From positions 1 through 64,000 of the forward strand of contig NZ_JAFFZM010000001.1 of assembly GCF_017676345.1 (NCBI RefSeq): 64,000 bases of DNA. Reading direction: 5' to 3'. A program made the position numbers and the translations under genes. This DNA is from Streptomyces smyrnaeus. GTDB taxonomy: Bacteria; Actinomycetota; Actinomycetes; Streptomycetales; Streptomycetaceae. Below are positions 18,853-27,351 of the stretch, in pieces; the first letter of the stretch is position 1, and each line of letters opens with the position of its first letter. A model generated the notes under the pieces. It was not told the origin of the DNA and did no database searches. It worked only from the letters and a program-made list of their open reading frames with translations.

Positions 18853-19421
18853 AGCTTTCTCTCGATCACTTGATCGCTGATCCGGGCATGCCTCTCACCA
18901 GCCATCTGCGGGTCGGCCACGTCGCGATCCAGATCACGAACGCCCTTGGCGCGCATGACGACCATCGGCGGGAGCAAGCGGGAGTTCGAGTTCGTCGCAG
19001 GGCTCGGCCCTCGATGCAGTGATCGACCACGCGGCTGCAAAGTGATCGACTACACAGCGGTCGACCCCAGCGACGCGACCCGCGACACCGACATCGTGCT
19101 CGAAACGAGCGGCGCCGGTTCGCGCCCGTTGCTGAGCAGCGCGACCGGCCACCCGACAGGTGCAAAGGTACCGACGCCACCCCACCACCCACTCACAGGA
19201 CGACGCGGTCGCGCCCGCCTCCGGGGTACGGGCCGGCCGTGCCGTGGACGGGCGGTGCCGAGACCTCCGCACCTGGCCGTCCCGCTGTGCACTCCCGGAC
19301 GCTCGGTCTGCGGTGATCGCGAAAGACGACGGCAAAGACGACGGTGCGGCGGACAGTCCGGAGCGCATCGTCGAGCTCCTTCCGCTCACTTGGGGCCCGC
19401 ACCGTCGGGCCACCTGTGGGC
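18853..19421. other. Non-coding or degraded region
   Basis: These 569 bp lie between the NmrA-like gene and the next leftward TetR gene. Apart from the short dehydrogenase remnant listed separately, no intact gene is supported. Confidence 0.5.
19036..19170 (+). pseudogene. Possible remnant of an MDR oxidoreductase
   Basis: One frame reads KVIDYTAVDPSDATRDTDI followed by VLETSG. This matches the stretch after the nucleotide-binding loop of quinone reductase/MDR proteins (…VIDYT…D-VLDT-G). The surrounding frame has no dehydrogenase domain before or after it, so it looks like a fragment of a second oxidoreductase gene. The evidence is one short stretch only. Confidence 0.35.
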
Positions 19422-20087
19422 TCACTGCCGCACAGCACGCAGTCCGTCCAGTAGCAGCCGCAGTCCGAACTCGAAGTGCTCCGTGAAGTCCGTACTGGTG
19501 AGCACCGGCAGGGTGGCGGAGAGGTGTGGATAGGCCCCCGCCACCACCGCCTCGTGCAGACCCCCGGCATCGGCGGACTCTTCGTTCTCCGGCCGGAGGG
19601 CGGCCTGTTCCTCCAGCGTGTGGCCGACGGTGAAGTTGGCGACCGCATAGAGCGCCCGCGCCGCTTCACTGTCACCGAAGCCTGCCTCTCGCAGTACGCC
19701 GACGAGGCTGTCGGCGAAGCCCAGGGTGTTCGGGCCGGTCGAGTGTGTACCGGCGAAGACGCGTGCGCCGTCGCGATGGGCGAGCAGTGCCGAACGCAGC
19801 GCGCGGGCCAGGCGTGCCACTCCCTCGCTCCAGTCGCCGTCCCCCGTCGGCCCGGCGGCGGCCCCGACACCTTCGACCATGCGCTCGGCCATCGCGGTGA
19901 GTAGGTCCTGTTTGGTCGCGAAGTAACGGTACAGCGCACCCGCCCGGGCACCCACCGCGTCGGCGAGCCGGCGCATGGTCAGTGCGTCGAGACCGGACTC
20001 GTTCAGCAGATCGAGTGCGGTCTCGATGGTGCGGGCCTGGTCGAGTCGCGCGGGACGGCCTCTGGTCGGGCTTGACGGAGAGCTCAT
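19422..20087 (-). CDS. TetR-family regulator (TetR_C type)
   Basis: A 221-residue regulator. The HTH reads RTIETALDLLNESGLDALTMRRLADAVGARAGALYRYFATKQDLLTAM, and the C-terminal domain resembles that of tetracycline-repressor-type proteins. The ATG at 20087 was chosen because the HTH starts right after it; the longer open frame runs back into the neighbouring gene. It is divergent from a FAD monooxygenase, the classic arrangement for a drug- or aromatic-responsive repressor. Confidence 0.92.
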   Translation of the reverse strand: MSSPSSPTRGRPARLDQARTIETALDLLNESGLDALTMRRLADAVGARAGALYRYFATKQDLLTAMAERMVEGVGAAAGPTGDGDWSEGVARLARALRSALLAHRDGARVFAGTHSTGPNTLGFADSLVGVLREAGFGDSEAARALYAVANFTVGHTLEEQAALRPENEESADAGGLHEAVVAGAYPHLSATLPVLTSTDFTEHFEFGLRLLLDGLRAVRQ

Positions 20088-20108
20088 GGGTCTTAGTATA
20101 GTCTTTAC

Positions 20109-20121
20109 TGAACGCTGTTCA
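20109..20121. promoter_or_regulatory. Candidate TetR operator
   Basis: TGAACGCTGTTCA is a perfect 5-3-5 inverted repeat in the 57-bp gap between the divergent TetR gene and the FAD monooxygenase. Confidence 0.5.
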
Positions 20122-20144
20122 TTAAATCGAGGAGGATCGCTCCG

Positions 20145-21638
20145 ATGGACACCGATGTGATCGTCGTGGGGGCGGGCCCGACCGGGCTGATGCTCGCCTG
20201 TGAGCTGGCGCTGGCGGGCGTACGGACCCGGGTCCTGGAACGCCGCACCGAACCACAGCGCGATTCGCGGGCGCTGAGCCTGCACCCGCGCAGTGTCGAG
20301 CTGATGGACCAGCGGGGGCTGCTCGACCGGTTCCTCCCGCTCGGCCGGACCGTGCCGGGCTGGCACTTCGCAGGGCTGCGCACGCAGCTCGACTTCAGCG
20401 GTCTCGACTCACGGCACGGCTACACCCTCTTCCTGGCTCAGGCCCGCACCGAGGCGATCCTCGAGGAGCGGGCGCACGAGCTGGGTGTGCAGATCATGCG
20501 GGGGCTCGAGACCCTCGCCGTCAGTCAGGACGACGACGGGGTAGAGGTGGAGGTGCGCGGCCCCGACGACGGCACCGGGACCATGCGCGCCCGATACGCG
20601 GTCGGTTGCGACGGCGGGCGCAGCGTGGTGCGTCGGGAAGCGGGGATCGACTTCCCGGGAACCGACGAGACCCTCACAGGGATGCTCGGGGATTTCGCGG
20701 TCGTCGACCCGGGCGCCCTCGACAAGGCGCGGGCCCATGGCGTGATCGTCGCGCCACTGGAAGGAGGACGCACCCGGTTCGTCCATCTGGATCCGGAGCG
20801 GATGCGGGTGCCGGCCCGCGAGCCGGTGACCCTGGAGGAGTTCCGGGCGTCGCTCACCCGCGTCTGCGGCTCCGACTGCGGGGTCGCCGAGCCCCGCTGG
20901 CTGTCGCGCTTCGGCAATGCCACCCGGCTCGCGGAGAGCTACCGTTCGGGGCGCATTCTGCTGGCGGGCGACGCCGCCCACATCCACTTCCCCGCAGCGG
21001 GCCAAGGGCTCAACACCGGGCTCCAGGACGCCATGAACCTGGGCTGGAAGCTGGCCGCCGTGGTCAACGGCTGGGCCCCGCGCGGGCTGCTGGACAGCTA
21101 CGACGAGGAGCGTCGGCCGGTCGGCCAGTCGGTCACCGAGAACACCGAGGTCCAGACCCTGCTGGCGGAGCTCACGCTGGTCGGGCAGTACCAGCGTCCG
21201 GCCGCTGCCCTGCGCAAGCTCCTCGACCAGCTGCTGGGCATGGCCGAGGTCAACCGCCGGCTCGCCGAGCAGGTGTCCGCACTCGGCACGGTCTATCCAC
21301 CGGTGACTCCGGGCGCCGATCCGCTGGTGGGGCGGCGAATGCCCGACGTCGGGCTGACCGCCGCCGGCTCGGAGGCGACGCGGGTGTACGAACTGCTCCA
21401 CCCGGGGCGCTTCGTGCTGCTCGGTCTGGCCGGGGAGCCCGTCGACGCAGGCTGGGGCTCGCGGGTCGAAGCAGTCACCGTCGACAAGTACGACGAGCGT
21501 GCGGACCTCGACGGGGTGACCGAGGTTCTCGTACGTCCCGACGGTCACATCGCGTGGGCCACTCGTACCACCGACGGCGGCGCGCGCATCGACGACCGGG
21601 TCCGGGCCCTGACCGCCTGGGCGGGTACGGCCTCCTGA
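20145..21638 (+). CDS. FAD-dependent aromatic monooxygenase (PHBH fold)
   Basis: A 497-residue class A flavoprotein hydroxylase. Visible are the N-terminal FAD loop VIVVGAGPTGLMLACELALAGVRTRVLERR, the central YAVGCDGGRSVVRREAGIDFPG (DG motif), and RILLAGDAAHIHFPAAGQGLNTGLQDAMNLGWKLA (GD motif). The C-terminal thioredoxin-like extension is the one found in polyketide-tailoring and drug-modifying (rifampicin/tetracycline-type) hydroxylases. GGAGGA precedes the ATG. It leads an operon with a RidA-family gene and an alpha/beta hydrolase under a divergent TetR, suggesting detoxification of an aromatic compound. Confidence 0.92.
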   Translation: MDTDVIVVGAGPTGLMLACELALAGVRTRVLERRTEPQRDSRALSLHPRSVELMDQRGLLDRFLPLGRTVPGWHFAGLRTQLDFSGLDSRHGYTLFLAQARTEAILEERAHELGVQIMRGLETLAVSQDDDGVEVEVRGPDDGTGTMRARYAVGCDGGRSVVRREAGIDFPGTDETLTGMLGDFAVVDPGALDKARAHGVIVAPLEGGRTRFVHLDPERMRVPAREPVTLEEFRASLTRVCGSDCGVAEPRWLSRFGNATRLAESYRSGRILLAGDAAHIHFPAAGQGLNTGLQDAMNLGWKLAAVVNGWAPRGLLDSYDEERRPVGQSVTENTEVQTLLAELTLVGQYQRPAAALRKLLDQLLGMAEVNRRLAEQVSALGTVYPPVTPGADPLVGRRMPDVGLTAAGSEATRVYELLHPGRFVLLGLAGEPVDAGWGSRVEAVTVDKYDERADLDGVTEVLVRPDGHIAWATRTTDGGARIDDRVRALTAWAGTAS

Positions 21639-21651
21639 AAGGAACGGAATC

Positions 21652-22092
21652 ATGCCTGTGAACCGCGTCGATCCACCGTCCGTGCACAACCCGTCCGACC
21701 AGATCACCCAGGTCGTCGCCGTCGACAGAACACGAATCGCGCATCTCTCGGGACAGGTCGCCTGGGATGCGGAAGGACGACCCGTGGGGCCCGGCGACCA
21801 CGAGGCCCAGGCGGCACAGATCGCCCGCAACCTCGACGCCGCACTCGCCGCGGTCGGCGCCACCCGCGACGACATCATCGAAGAGACCGTCTACGTCGTC
21901 GACTACACCCCGGAGCTGCTGCCGGCGATCTTCGGGCCGCTGCGGGCCGGTGTCTCGCAAGCGCCCGCAAGCACGCTGGTGGGCGTGCCCGCACTCTTCG
22001 CACCGGAATTCCTCCTCGAGGTCCAGGTGGTCGCCGCGCTCCCCGGACGAGGGAGCCATGCCGAGCCATACCGACCGACGACACCGCAGTGA
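21652..22092 (+). CDS. RidA/YjgF-family protein
   Basis: A 146-residue Rid protein. HLSGQVAWDAEGRPVGPGDHEAQAAQIARNLDAALAAVGATRDDIIEETVYVVD is the family core, and VGVPALFAPEFLLEVQVVA is the C-terminal strand. The canonical RidA arginine near the end (usually CR-E) is not present, which points to a non-canonical Rid subgroup often found with catabolic oxygenases. It follows the monooxygenase by 13 bp. Confidence 0.88.
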   Translation: MPVNRVDPPSVHNPSDQITQVVAVDRTRIAHLSGQVAWDAEGRPVGPGDHEAQAAQIARNLDAALAAVGATRDDIIEETVYVVDYTPELLPAIFGPLRAGVSQAPASTLVGVPALFAPEFLLEVQVVAALPGRGSHAEPYRPTTPQ

Positions 22093-22258
22093 GCAGCGAG
22101 CGTGCCGAGGCTCCCGAATCCGGCGGGATCCGCAGGGCACCCAACCGGAGCGACGACCAAGATCTCGAAACGGCCGGACGAGCCCCCGACGACCGTCTGA
22201 AGCGGATACAACGGGACGTCCGCTCCTGCTGGGCGGCCAGAGCCGAGTCGGAGGGGTG

Positions 22259-22942
22259 ATGGCCACCTTCGTTCTTGTGCACGGTTCGTGGCTCGGCGGC
22301 TGGGCGTGGAAGCGGGTCGCCCCCCGGCTGCGGGCGTCCGGCCACACCGTTCTGTGCCCCTCGCTCGCCCCGGCCGGGCCCGGCGTCGGGCTGAGCACCC
22401 ACATCGCCGAGATCGTCGCTCTGATCGACAGGCACGATCTCATCGACGTGGTCCTCGTGGGCCACAGCTACGGAGGCATGGTCGTCGCCGGTGCCGGATA
22501 CGAGCGACCGCAGCGCATCCGACGACTCGTGCATCTGGACGCGTACTTCCCCTCGCCCGGCCAGTCCGCCTTCGACCTCCAACCCGTACTGCGCGACGCG
22601 TGCGATGCCGCTGCCGCTCTGCGGCCGGAGCGGGAGGCATGGCTGATTCCGCCCTTCGGCTTCGGGGCGATGGGGCTCTCGGGGGCCGACCTGGAGTGGG
22701 TGACCTCCCTGGCGCGGCCGATGAACCGGGCCACCCACGAGGAACCCCTGCCGGGCCCCGCGTCCGGCCCCCCGCACCCACCGGCGACGTACATCCGGTT
22801 CGGAGGTTCCCCCTTCTTCGCCGACGCGGCGGAAACGGCGCTGCGACGCGGGGCCCGGCTCCTGACAGTCCAAGACGCCGGCCATATGGCACCCATCACC
22901 GACCACGAGCGCCTGTGCGCGGTGCTCGGCCGGACAAGCTGA
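22259..22942 (+). CDS. Alpha/beta hydrolase
   Basis: A 227-residue hydrolase with a complete catalytic outline: oxyanion HG at FVLVHGSWLGGWAW, nucleophile elbow GHSYGG, and a C-terminal His in VQDAGHMAPITDHERL. The sequence resembles the plant salicylate-esterase/EstA-like group. The ATG at 22259 has GGAGG a few bases upstream; the longer frame is an overlap shadow of the Rid gene. It is the last gene of the monooxygenase operon. Confidence 0.9.
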   Translation: MATFVLVHGSWLGGWAWKRVAPRLRASGHTVLCPSLAPAGPGVGLSTHIAEIVALIDRHDLIDVVLVGHSYGGMVVAGAGYERPQRIRRLVHLDAYFPSPGQSAFDLQPVLRDACDAAAALRPEREAWLIPPFGFGAMGLSGADLEWVTSLARPMNRATHEEPLPGPASGPPHPPATYIRFGGSPFFADAAETALRRGARLLTVQDAGHMAPITDHERLCAVLGRTS

Positions 22943-23117
22943 GGAGCTGTTGCCATGCGTCATGCGTCGCTGTCCCGTCGACGTCCGCGTCCTTCTCCTG
23001 GACGAACCGAGACTGCCGGCGCTGGGCCCCGCGCCCCGCCCGGCGCCGGGCGGATCGTCACCGTCACGAGCAACGGAGGGGTCGTCGGAGAGCCGTGTGG
23101 CTGGTTCACCGGTGGCG

Positions 23118-23160
23118 CACGAAGGGTGGCCCCTCGTGCGGCGAGGGGCCACCCTTCGTG
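23118..23160. terminator. Strong bidirectional hairpin terminator
   Basis: A perfect 19-bp stem (23118-23136 with 23142-23160) has a 5-nt TGCGG loop. It lies between the convergent hydrolase and DJ-1-like genes and ends 13 bp from the 3' end of the latter. It is among the clearest terminators in the window. Confidence 0.85.
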
Positions 23161-23173
23161 GGCCGGTGGGGTG

Positions 23174-23872
23174 TCAGCGCAGCGCGGCGATCATGTCCTC
23201 GGCCAGCTTGGTGCTGGAGGCGGGGTTCTGGCCGGTGAAGAGGTTGCCGTCGACGATGTTGTGCTGCTGGTAGGCCACCCCTTCGACGTGGACCGCACCC
23301 AGTTCCCGCAGACGGGAGGCGAGCAGCCACGGGGCGCCCTCCGCCGTGCCGAACATCCGCTCCTCCTCGTCGGTGAACGCTGTCATCCTGCGGCCGGCGA
23401 AGAGCCAGTTGCCGTCCTCGTCCTTGGCGCTCAGCAGTGCGGCCGGACCGTGGCAGACCGCCCCGATGGGCTTGCCGTCCTTGTCCGCCTTTGCCAGCAG
23501 ACGGCCCAGGTCGGCGTCCTGGAAGAGGTCGACGACCGGGCCGTGGCCGCCGGGCAGCACCACCGCGTCGTAGTCGTCGACGTCGATCTCGTCGAGCTTC
23601 AGCAGCGGGCCGAACTCCTGCAGCGCCTGCTGGGCGTGTGCCACATAGTGACCGCACTCCTCCCCCGCGACCGCCGGGTCGGCGCTGTGCTCGTCCAGCG
23701 GCTGCAGCACCCCGCCCGGAGAAGCGAAGTCGACCGTGTAACCGGCCTCCGTGAACTTCTTGTGCGGGGCGGCCAGTTCCTCCGCCCAGTAACCCGTCGG
23801 GTACTTCGATCCGTCGGTGCGCTCCCACACGTCGGCAGCCGACATGACGATGAGAACCTTGCCCTTGCTCAT
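23174..23872 (-). CDS. DJ-1/PfpI superfamily protein (Hsp31-like)
   Basis: A 232-residue class I glutamine-amidotransferase-fold protein. GAVCHGPAALL carries the nucleophile-elbow Cys140, and the LPGGHGPVVDLFQD motif is typical of the HchA/Hsp31 and glyoxalase III group. The likely role is methylglyoxal removal or protein protection under carbonyl stress. AAGGAA precedes the ATG at 23872. It is divergent from an XRE-family regulator, a pairing seen often with oxidoreductases in streptomycetes. Confidence 0.9.
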   Translation of the reverse strand: MSKGKVLIVMSAADVWERTDGSKYPTGYWAEELAAPHKKFTEAGYTVDFASPGGVLQPLDEHSADPAVAGEECGHYVAHAQQALQEFGPLLKLDEIDVDDYDAVVLPGGHGPVVDLFQDADLGRLLAKADKDGKPIGAVCHGPAALLSAKDEDGNWLFAGRRMTAFTDEEERMFGTAEGAPWLLASRLRELGAVHVEGVAYQQHNIVDGNLFTGQNPASSTKLAEDMIAALR

Positions 23873-24112
23873 ACGAGTTCCTTTTCCGTGGAAAACCGTC
23901 CGGAGCAAGCGGCGGATTGCTCCGGGAAAGCCGTGTCAGGCATGACGCGATTGCGGCAGAGGACATGAGTGCGTCCCCTGCCGCTCGCCCTGAGGACGTA
24001 CATTCAGCATGGCCCGCCGGCGGCCCCCGCGGACGCCCGTAGCAGGCCCTGCGCAACAGCGGACCCGGCAGCCTAGGACTGAGAGAGCCACGCGGGAACC
24101 ACCCACGTCCGC

Positions 24113-24126
24113 GATACTGCTTGGTA
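24113..24126 (+). promoter_or_regulatory. Putative leaderless promoter of the XRE gene
   Basis: GATACT at 24113-24118 resembles a -10 hexamer, and the ATG at 24126 lies at the distance expected for the transcription start. No Shine-Dalgarno sequence is visible, so a leaderless transcript is plausible. No good -35 is seen. Confidence 0.35.
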
Positions 24127-25010
24127 TGGCCAACAACAACCGTGAGCTGGGAAACTTCCTGCGGAAGGCGCGCAGTCAAGTGGATCCCGAGCAGGCCGGC
24201 CTTCCGCCGGACAGCCGTACACGGCGTGTTCCGGGCCTGCGCCGGGAAGAGGTCGCCCGCCTGGCCGGCGTATCGACCGACTACTACGCCCGGCTCGAAC
24301 AAGGACGCCCGATCTCCCCTTCACCCGGTGTCGTGGACGCACTCTGCCGCGCCCTGGGCCTCGACGAGGCGGGACGCACCTACCTTCACACCCTCGTCGG
24401 AGTGACGGACGCGCCGGCACGGCGTCGCAGCCGAAGCGTCCAAAGACTCCGCCCCGGTCTCCGCCAACTCATCGACGCGTTCGACGGCGAACCTGTGCTG
24501 GCCCTCGGCCGCCGCAGCGACGTCCTGGCGGCCACCCGGATGGCCAAGGCACTGTTCACCGACTTCGACCAGATGCCCGTCCGCCACCGCAACTACGCAC
24601 GCTGGATGTTCCTCAGCGAGGGACCCCGGTCCTTGTTCGTCGACTGGGAGGACCAGGCACGGGCCGCGGTGGAAAGCCTGCGTCTGGAGGCGGGACGGGA
24701 CCCGGACGATCAGGCCACGAACGATCTCATCGCAGAGCTGCGCGGAAAGAGCGCCGAATTCCATCACTGGTGGGAAAAGCACCGGGTCCACCAGCGCACC
24801 CACGGCTCCAAACACCTCCACCACCCCCTGGTCGGTGAACTGACGGTGGAGTACGAGACGCTGATCCCGCCGGGAGACCCCGACACGACCCTCTTCATCT
24901 ACACCGCGGAACCCGGCTCGTCGTCCCGACAAGCACTCGACCTCCTGGCCATGTGGACCCTCACCGGCGCCGGAGCACCCCGGCCCGGCACAGCACACGA
25001 ACACGACTGA
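24126..25010 (+). CDS. XRE-family regulator with MmyB-like ligand domain
   Basis: A 294-residue regulator. The N-terminal HTH (LGNFLRKARSQVDPEQAGL…RRVPGLRREEVARLAGVSTDYYARLEQGR) is followed by a PAS-like ligand domain (MLTR/MmyB type; NYARWMFLSEGPRSLFVDWE, HHPLVGELTVEYETL). These proteins usually control an adjacent divergent oxidoreductase gene, here the DJ-1-like gene. The N-terminus was set at the MANNN codon because the family starts there. Confidence 0.93.
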   Translation: MANNNRELGNFLRKARSQVDPEQAGLPPDSRTRRVPGLRREEVARLAGVSTDYYARLEQGRPISPSPGVVDALCRALGLDEAGRTYLHTLVGVTDAPARRRSRSVQRLRPGLRQLIDAFDGEPVLALGRRSDVLAATRMAKALFTDFDQMPVRHRNYARWMFLSEGPRSLFVDWEDQARAAVESLRLEAGRDPDDQATNDLIAELRGKSAEFHHWWEKHRVHQRTHGSKHLHHPLVGELTVEYETLIPPGDPDTTLFIYTAEPGSSSRQALDLLAMWTLTGAGAPRPGTAHEHD

Positions 25011-25084
25011 CCTGGCGGACTCACCGCGATTCTCACCGGGTACGCCGACGCGTGGTCCCTACGACGTCATCCTTGGCGACGCGG

Positions 25085-25120
25085 TTGACAGCCCTCATTA
25101 GTGAGTGGTTTATTACTCAC
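25085..25120 (+). promoter_or_regulatory. Leaderless promoter with overlapping TetR operator
   Basis: A -35 TTGACA at 25085-25090 and a -10-like TTTATT at 25109-25114 would place the transcription start at the ATG at 25121. The 20-bp repeat GTGAGTGGT-TT-ATTACTCAC (25101-25120) covers the -10. A related copy lies at 25855-25874. This is the expected layout for autorepression. Confidence 0.6.
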
Positions 25121-25690
25121 ATGCCGAAGCCCACCTCGCAACGACAGCTCTCGACCGCCGACGAACGGCGCAGGACGGTCCTCCAGACCGCGGTCAGCGC
25201 GTTCGCGGACCGGGGCTACTTCGGCACGAGGACCACGGACGTGGCGCAGCGGGCCGGTATCTCGCAGGCGTACATCTACCGGCTCTTCCCCGACAAGGAG
25301 GCGCTGTTCGTGGCGGTGGTGGAGCACTGCTTCGCGCGGGTCCGCGAGAGCCTGGGCGACGGGGCCGCCGCGGCGAAGGGGAGTTCCGCACAGGAGATCC
25401 TGGACGCGATGGGGAACGCGTACGCCGAACTCATTTCGGACCGCGACCTGCTGCTGCTCCAGCTCCACGCACAGTGCGCGGCGGCCGCCGAGCCGGCCGT
25501 CCGCGAGGTGGTGCGCAGCGGTTACGCGCGTCTGGTCGAGTACGTACGGGGAGCCTCCGGCGCACCGGAGGCCGACGTTCAGCGGTTCTTCGCCGTGGGC
25601 ATGCTGTGCCATCTCGTGGTCGCCCTCGACACCCACGAGATGGATGCCCCGTGGGCCCGAACGCTGTCCGACGGGCTTCGGCACTACTGA
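25121..25690 (+). CDS. TetR-family regulator of the MFS operon
   Basis: A 189-residue regulator. The HTH reads RRTVLQTAVSAFADRGYFGTRTTDVAQRAGISQAYIYRLFPDKEALFVAVV, followed by a helical ligand domain. The start is the ATG at 25121, immediately after the operator; no ribosome binding site is present, consistent with a leaderless mRNA. It is followed by a 27-codon membrane-peptide ORF, a T-tracted terminator, a second operator copy, another small ORF and an MFS exporter. It is therefore probably the efflux repressor. Confidence 0.92.
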   Translation: MPKPTSQRQLSTADERRRTVLQTAVSAFADRGYFGTRTTDVAQRAGISQAYIYRLFPDKEALFVAVVEHCFARVRESLGDGAAAAKGSSAQEILDAMGNAYAELISDRDLLLLQLHAQCAAAAEPAVREVVRSGYARLVEYVRGASGAPEADVQRFFAVGMLCHLVVALDTHEMDAPWARTLSDGLRHY

Positions 25691-25727
25691 GACCCGGAGC
25701 CGATCGCCACAGGGAGGGGGTGATCTC

Positions 25728-25811
25728 ATGCACCGCACCGTCGCGGCCCGTTGGGCCGCACTCGTACCGCTGGCCGTTTTGGACGCGGCACTGTTCGCGC
25801 TGTGGCGCTGA
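25728..25811 (+). CDS. 27-residue putative membrane peptide
   Basis: A short ORF (ATG 25728, TGA 25809-25811) lies 37 bp after the TetR gene with GGGAGGGGG upstream. The peptide starts MHRTVAARW, continues with a hydrophobic stretch of about 18 residues (AALVPLAVLDAALFALW) and ends in a basic residue, as a single-pass membrane peptide would. It ends 7 bp before a terminator stem. No family is recognised. Coding is inferred from ribosome binding site, position and hydrophobicity. Confidence 0.5.
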   Translation: MHRTVAARWAALVPLAVLDAALFALWR

Positions 25812-25818
25812 GCACCGT

Positions 25819-25843
25819 GCCGCGATCTCCGCGGCTCTTTTTT
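25819..25843 (+). terminator. Intrinsic terminator with T-tract
   Basis: GCCGCG (25819-25824) and CGCGGC (25830-25835) form a stem followed by TCTTTTTTT. This is a textbook Rho-independent terminator, notable for its long T-run in this GC-rich genome. It separates the TetR/small-ORF unit from the MFS operon. Confidence 0.8.
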
Positions 25844-25854
25844 TGGCCGCGAGA

Positions 25855-25874
25855 GTGAGTGGTCAACCACACAT
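25855..25874. promoter_or_regulatory. Second copy of the TetR operator
   Basis: GTGAGTGGT-CA-ACCACACAT is a 9-2-9 inverted repeat sharing its left half exactly with the operator at 25101-25120. It lies just upstream of the small ORF and MFS gene, so the TetR protein probably controls both promoters. Confidence 0.6.
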
Positions 25875-25904
25875 AGAACGAGGACGAGCCCAAGGAGTAC
25901 CGAC

Positions 25905-26012
25905 ATGCCACCCACCACCACACCCGCTTCGAGCGCGGAACGGCTTGCCTGGAAGGCCACGCTGACCGTCCTGCTGCTCGCGCCGGCCTTCATGGTCACG
26001 CTCTGGAACTGA
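25905..26012 (+). CDS. 35-residue putative membrane peptide
   Basis: A short ORF with AAGGAG 6 bp upstream of its ATG, ending 36 bp before the MFS start. The sequence is a polar Thr/Pro/Ser head (MPPTTTPASSAERLAWK) and one transmembrane-like stretch (ATLTVLLLAPAFMVTLW). It may be an accessory peptide of the transporter, since small partner proteins of MFS permeases are known in actinomycetes. No specific family is recognised. Confidence 0.6.
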   Translation: MPPTTTPASSAERLAWKATLTVLLLAPAFMVTLWN

Positions 26013-26048
26013 CCATCGACGGCTCGTTCCCGCGAAAGGAGGGTCGCC

Positions 26049-27329
26049 ATGACCCTCACCACGGCACAGCCCGTCCCGGCGCGGCAGGCACCACCAACGC
26101 GCGCGGCCCGCGCCGCCCTACTGGCCTCGGCCGCGCTGACCCTCATGGCCGCGGCGATCATCGCGCCCGGACTGCCCGCGATGAGCGAGGAGTTCGCCGA
26201 CACACCCGGCGGGGGGCTCCTCGTCCGCTTCGTGGTGACCATCACCTCGCTCGCCATCGCCGTCAGCGCGCCGGTGTCCGGGCTCATCGCCGACCGTGTC
26301 GGCCGACGTTCGCTGCTGGTGTCCGGTCTCGCGCTGTACGCCGTCAGCGGCACGTCGGGGTTCTTCGCCACCGACCTGTATGTGCTGCTCGCCACGCGGG
26401 CGCTGCTCGGCGTCGCGGTGGGCGGGATCATGACGGCGGTCAGCGCGACCATCACCGACTGGTTCGAGGGGGCGCGACGGGCCTCGTTCCTCGGGTTGCA
26501 GCAGGCGTTCGCGAGCCTGGGCGGGGTCGTCTTCCTGCCGCTGGGCGGGATCCTGGCCGGGGTCGACTGGCGTGCGCCGTTCTGGCTGTACGCCGTATCG
26601 GCCGCCGTCGCCGTCCTGGCGTTCACCGCCCTACGGGAGGGGCAGCGGGGCGGGCACGGCACGGATCCCGCGGCCGGGCAGACCCCGCTGCGGGGGCGGC
26701 CCCCGCAGCACAGCGGGACGAGCCGCATCGTCGGCGTATACCTACTGGCGCTCGTCGCGACGCTCGCCTTCTACATGGGTCCCACCCAACTGCCGTTCCT
26801 GCTCCAGGACTTCGGCAGCGGGCCCGGCGTCGTCGGGGCCGTGGTCGCCGGAAGCACGCTGTCCGGGACGCTCGGCGCGCTGGCCTTCCCGTATCTGCGA
26901 CGAAGGCTGGCCACCACCGCGATCACCGCCGTCAGCGTCGCGCTGCTGGGCACCGGCTGGCTGCTGGTCGGGGCGGCCGGCACGGTCGTCCACGTTCTGG
27001 CCGGGATGCTCGTCGGCGGTGCGGGGGTCGGGCTCGTCGTGCCCAACCTCAATCTGCGCCTGAGCGAACTCGCCCCCGGCGGGCGGCGGGGACGAGTCCT
27101 CAGCGGGCTCGTCACGGGAATCTTCCTCGGGCAGTTCCTCTCGCCACTGGCCCTCCAACCCCTCATCCACGCGGCCGGCCTCGCGGGCGCGTTCACGTGG
27201 ACGGGAGGGGCGATGGCGGCCGGGGCGGCCCTGGTCGGCCTCATCACCGGCCTGGCCCGCCAAGCCCGCGTGCCCGCATGCCCGCGACAGGACCCACCCC
27301 ACACCGACCACGCCCATCACCAGAAATGA
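26049..27329 (+). CDS. MFS transporter, drug-efflux type
   Basis: A 426-residue permease with about 12 hydrophobic segments. The loop 2-3 motif A appears as GLIADRVGRRSLLVSG, the usual DHA1/DHA2 efflux signature. A hydrophilic central loop (about 195-225) separates the two six-helix halves. AAGGAGGG precedes the ATG. It lies downstream of the TetR operator copy and upstream of a Dabb-domain gene (22-bp gap), so it is probably an inducible exporter of a xenobiotic or secondary metabolite. Confidence 0.92.
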   Translation: MTLTTAQPVPARQAPPTRAARAALLASAALTLMAAAIIAPGLPAMSEEFADTPGGGLLVRFVVTITSLAIAVSAPVSGLIADRVGRRSLLVSGLALYAVSGTSGFFATDLYVLLATRALLGVAVGGIMTAVSATITDWFEGARRASFLGLQQAFASLGGVVFLPLGGILAGVDWRAPFWLYAVSAAVAVLAFTALREGQRGGHGTDPAAGQTPLRGRPPQHSGTSRIVGVYLLALVATLAFYMGPTQLPFLLQDFGSGPGVVGAVVAGSTLSGTLGALAFPYLRRRLATTAITAVSVALLGTGWLLVGAAGTVVHVLAGMLVGGAGVGLVVPNLNLRLSELAPGGRRGRVLSGLVTGIFLGQFLSPLALQPLIHAAGLAGAFTWTGGAMAAGAALVGLITGLARQARVPACPRQDPPHTDHAHHQK

Positions 27330-27351
27330 ACTCCGAAAAGGGAGCACCCTG

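Noticed and set aside
25067..26728. A 553-codon minus-strand frame across TetR, small ORFs and MFS
   Set aside because: It spans a terminator and two promoters and is Arg/Ser/Ala-rich with no motif, so it is a shadow.
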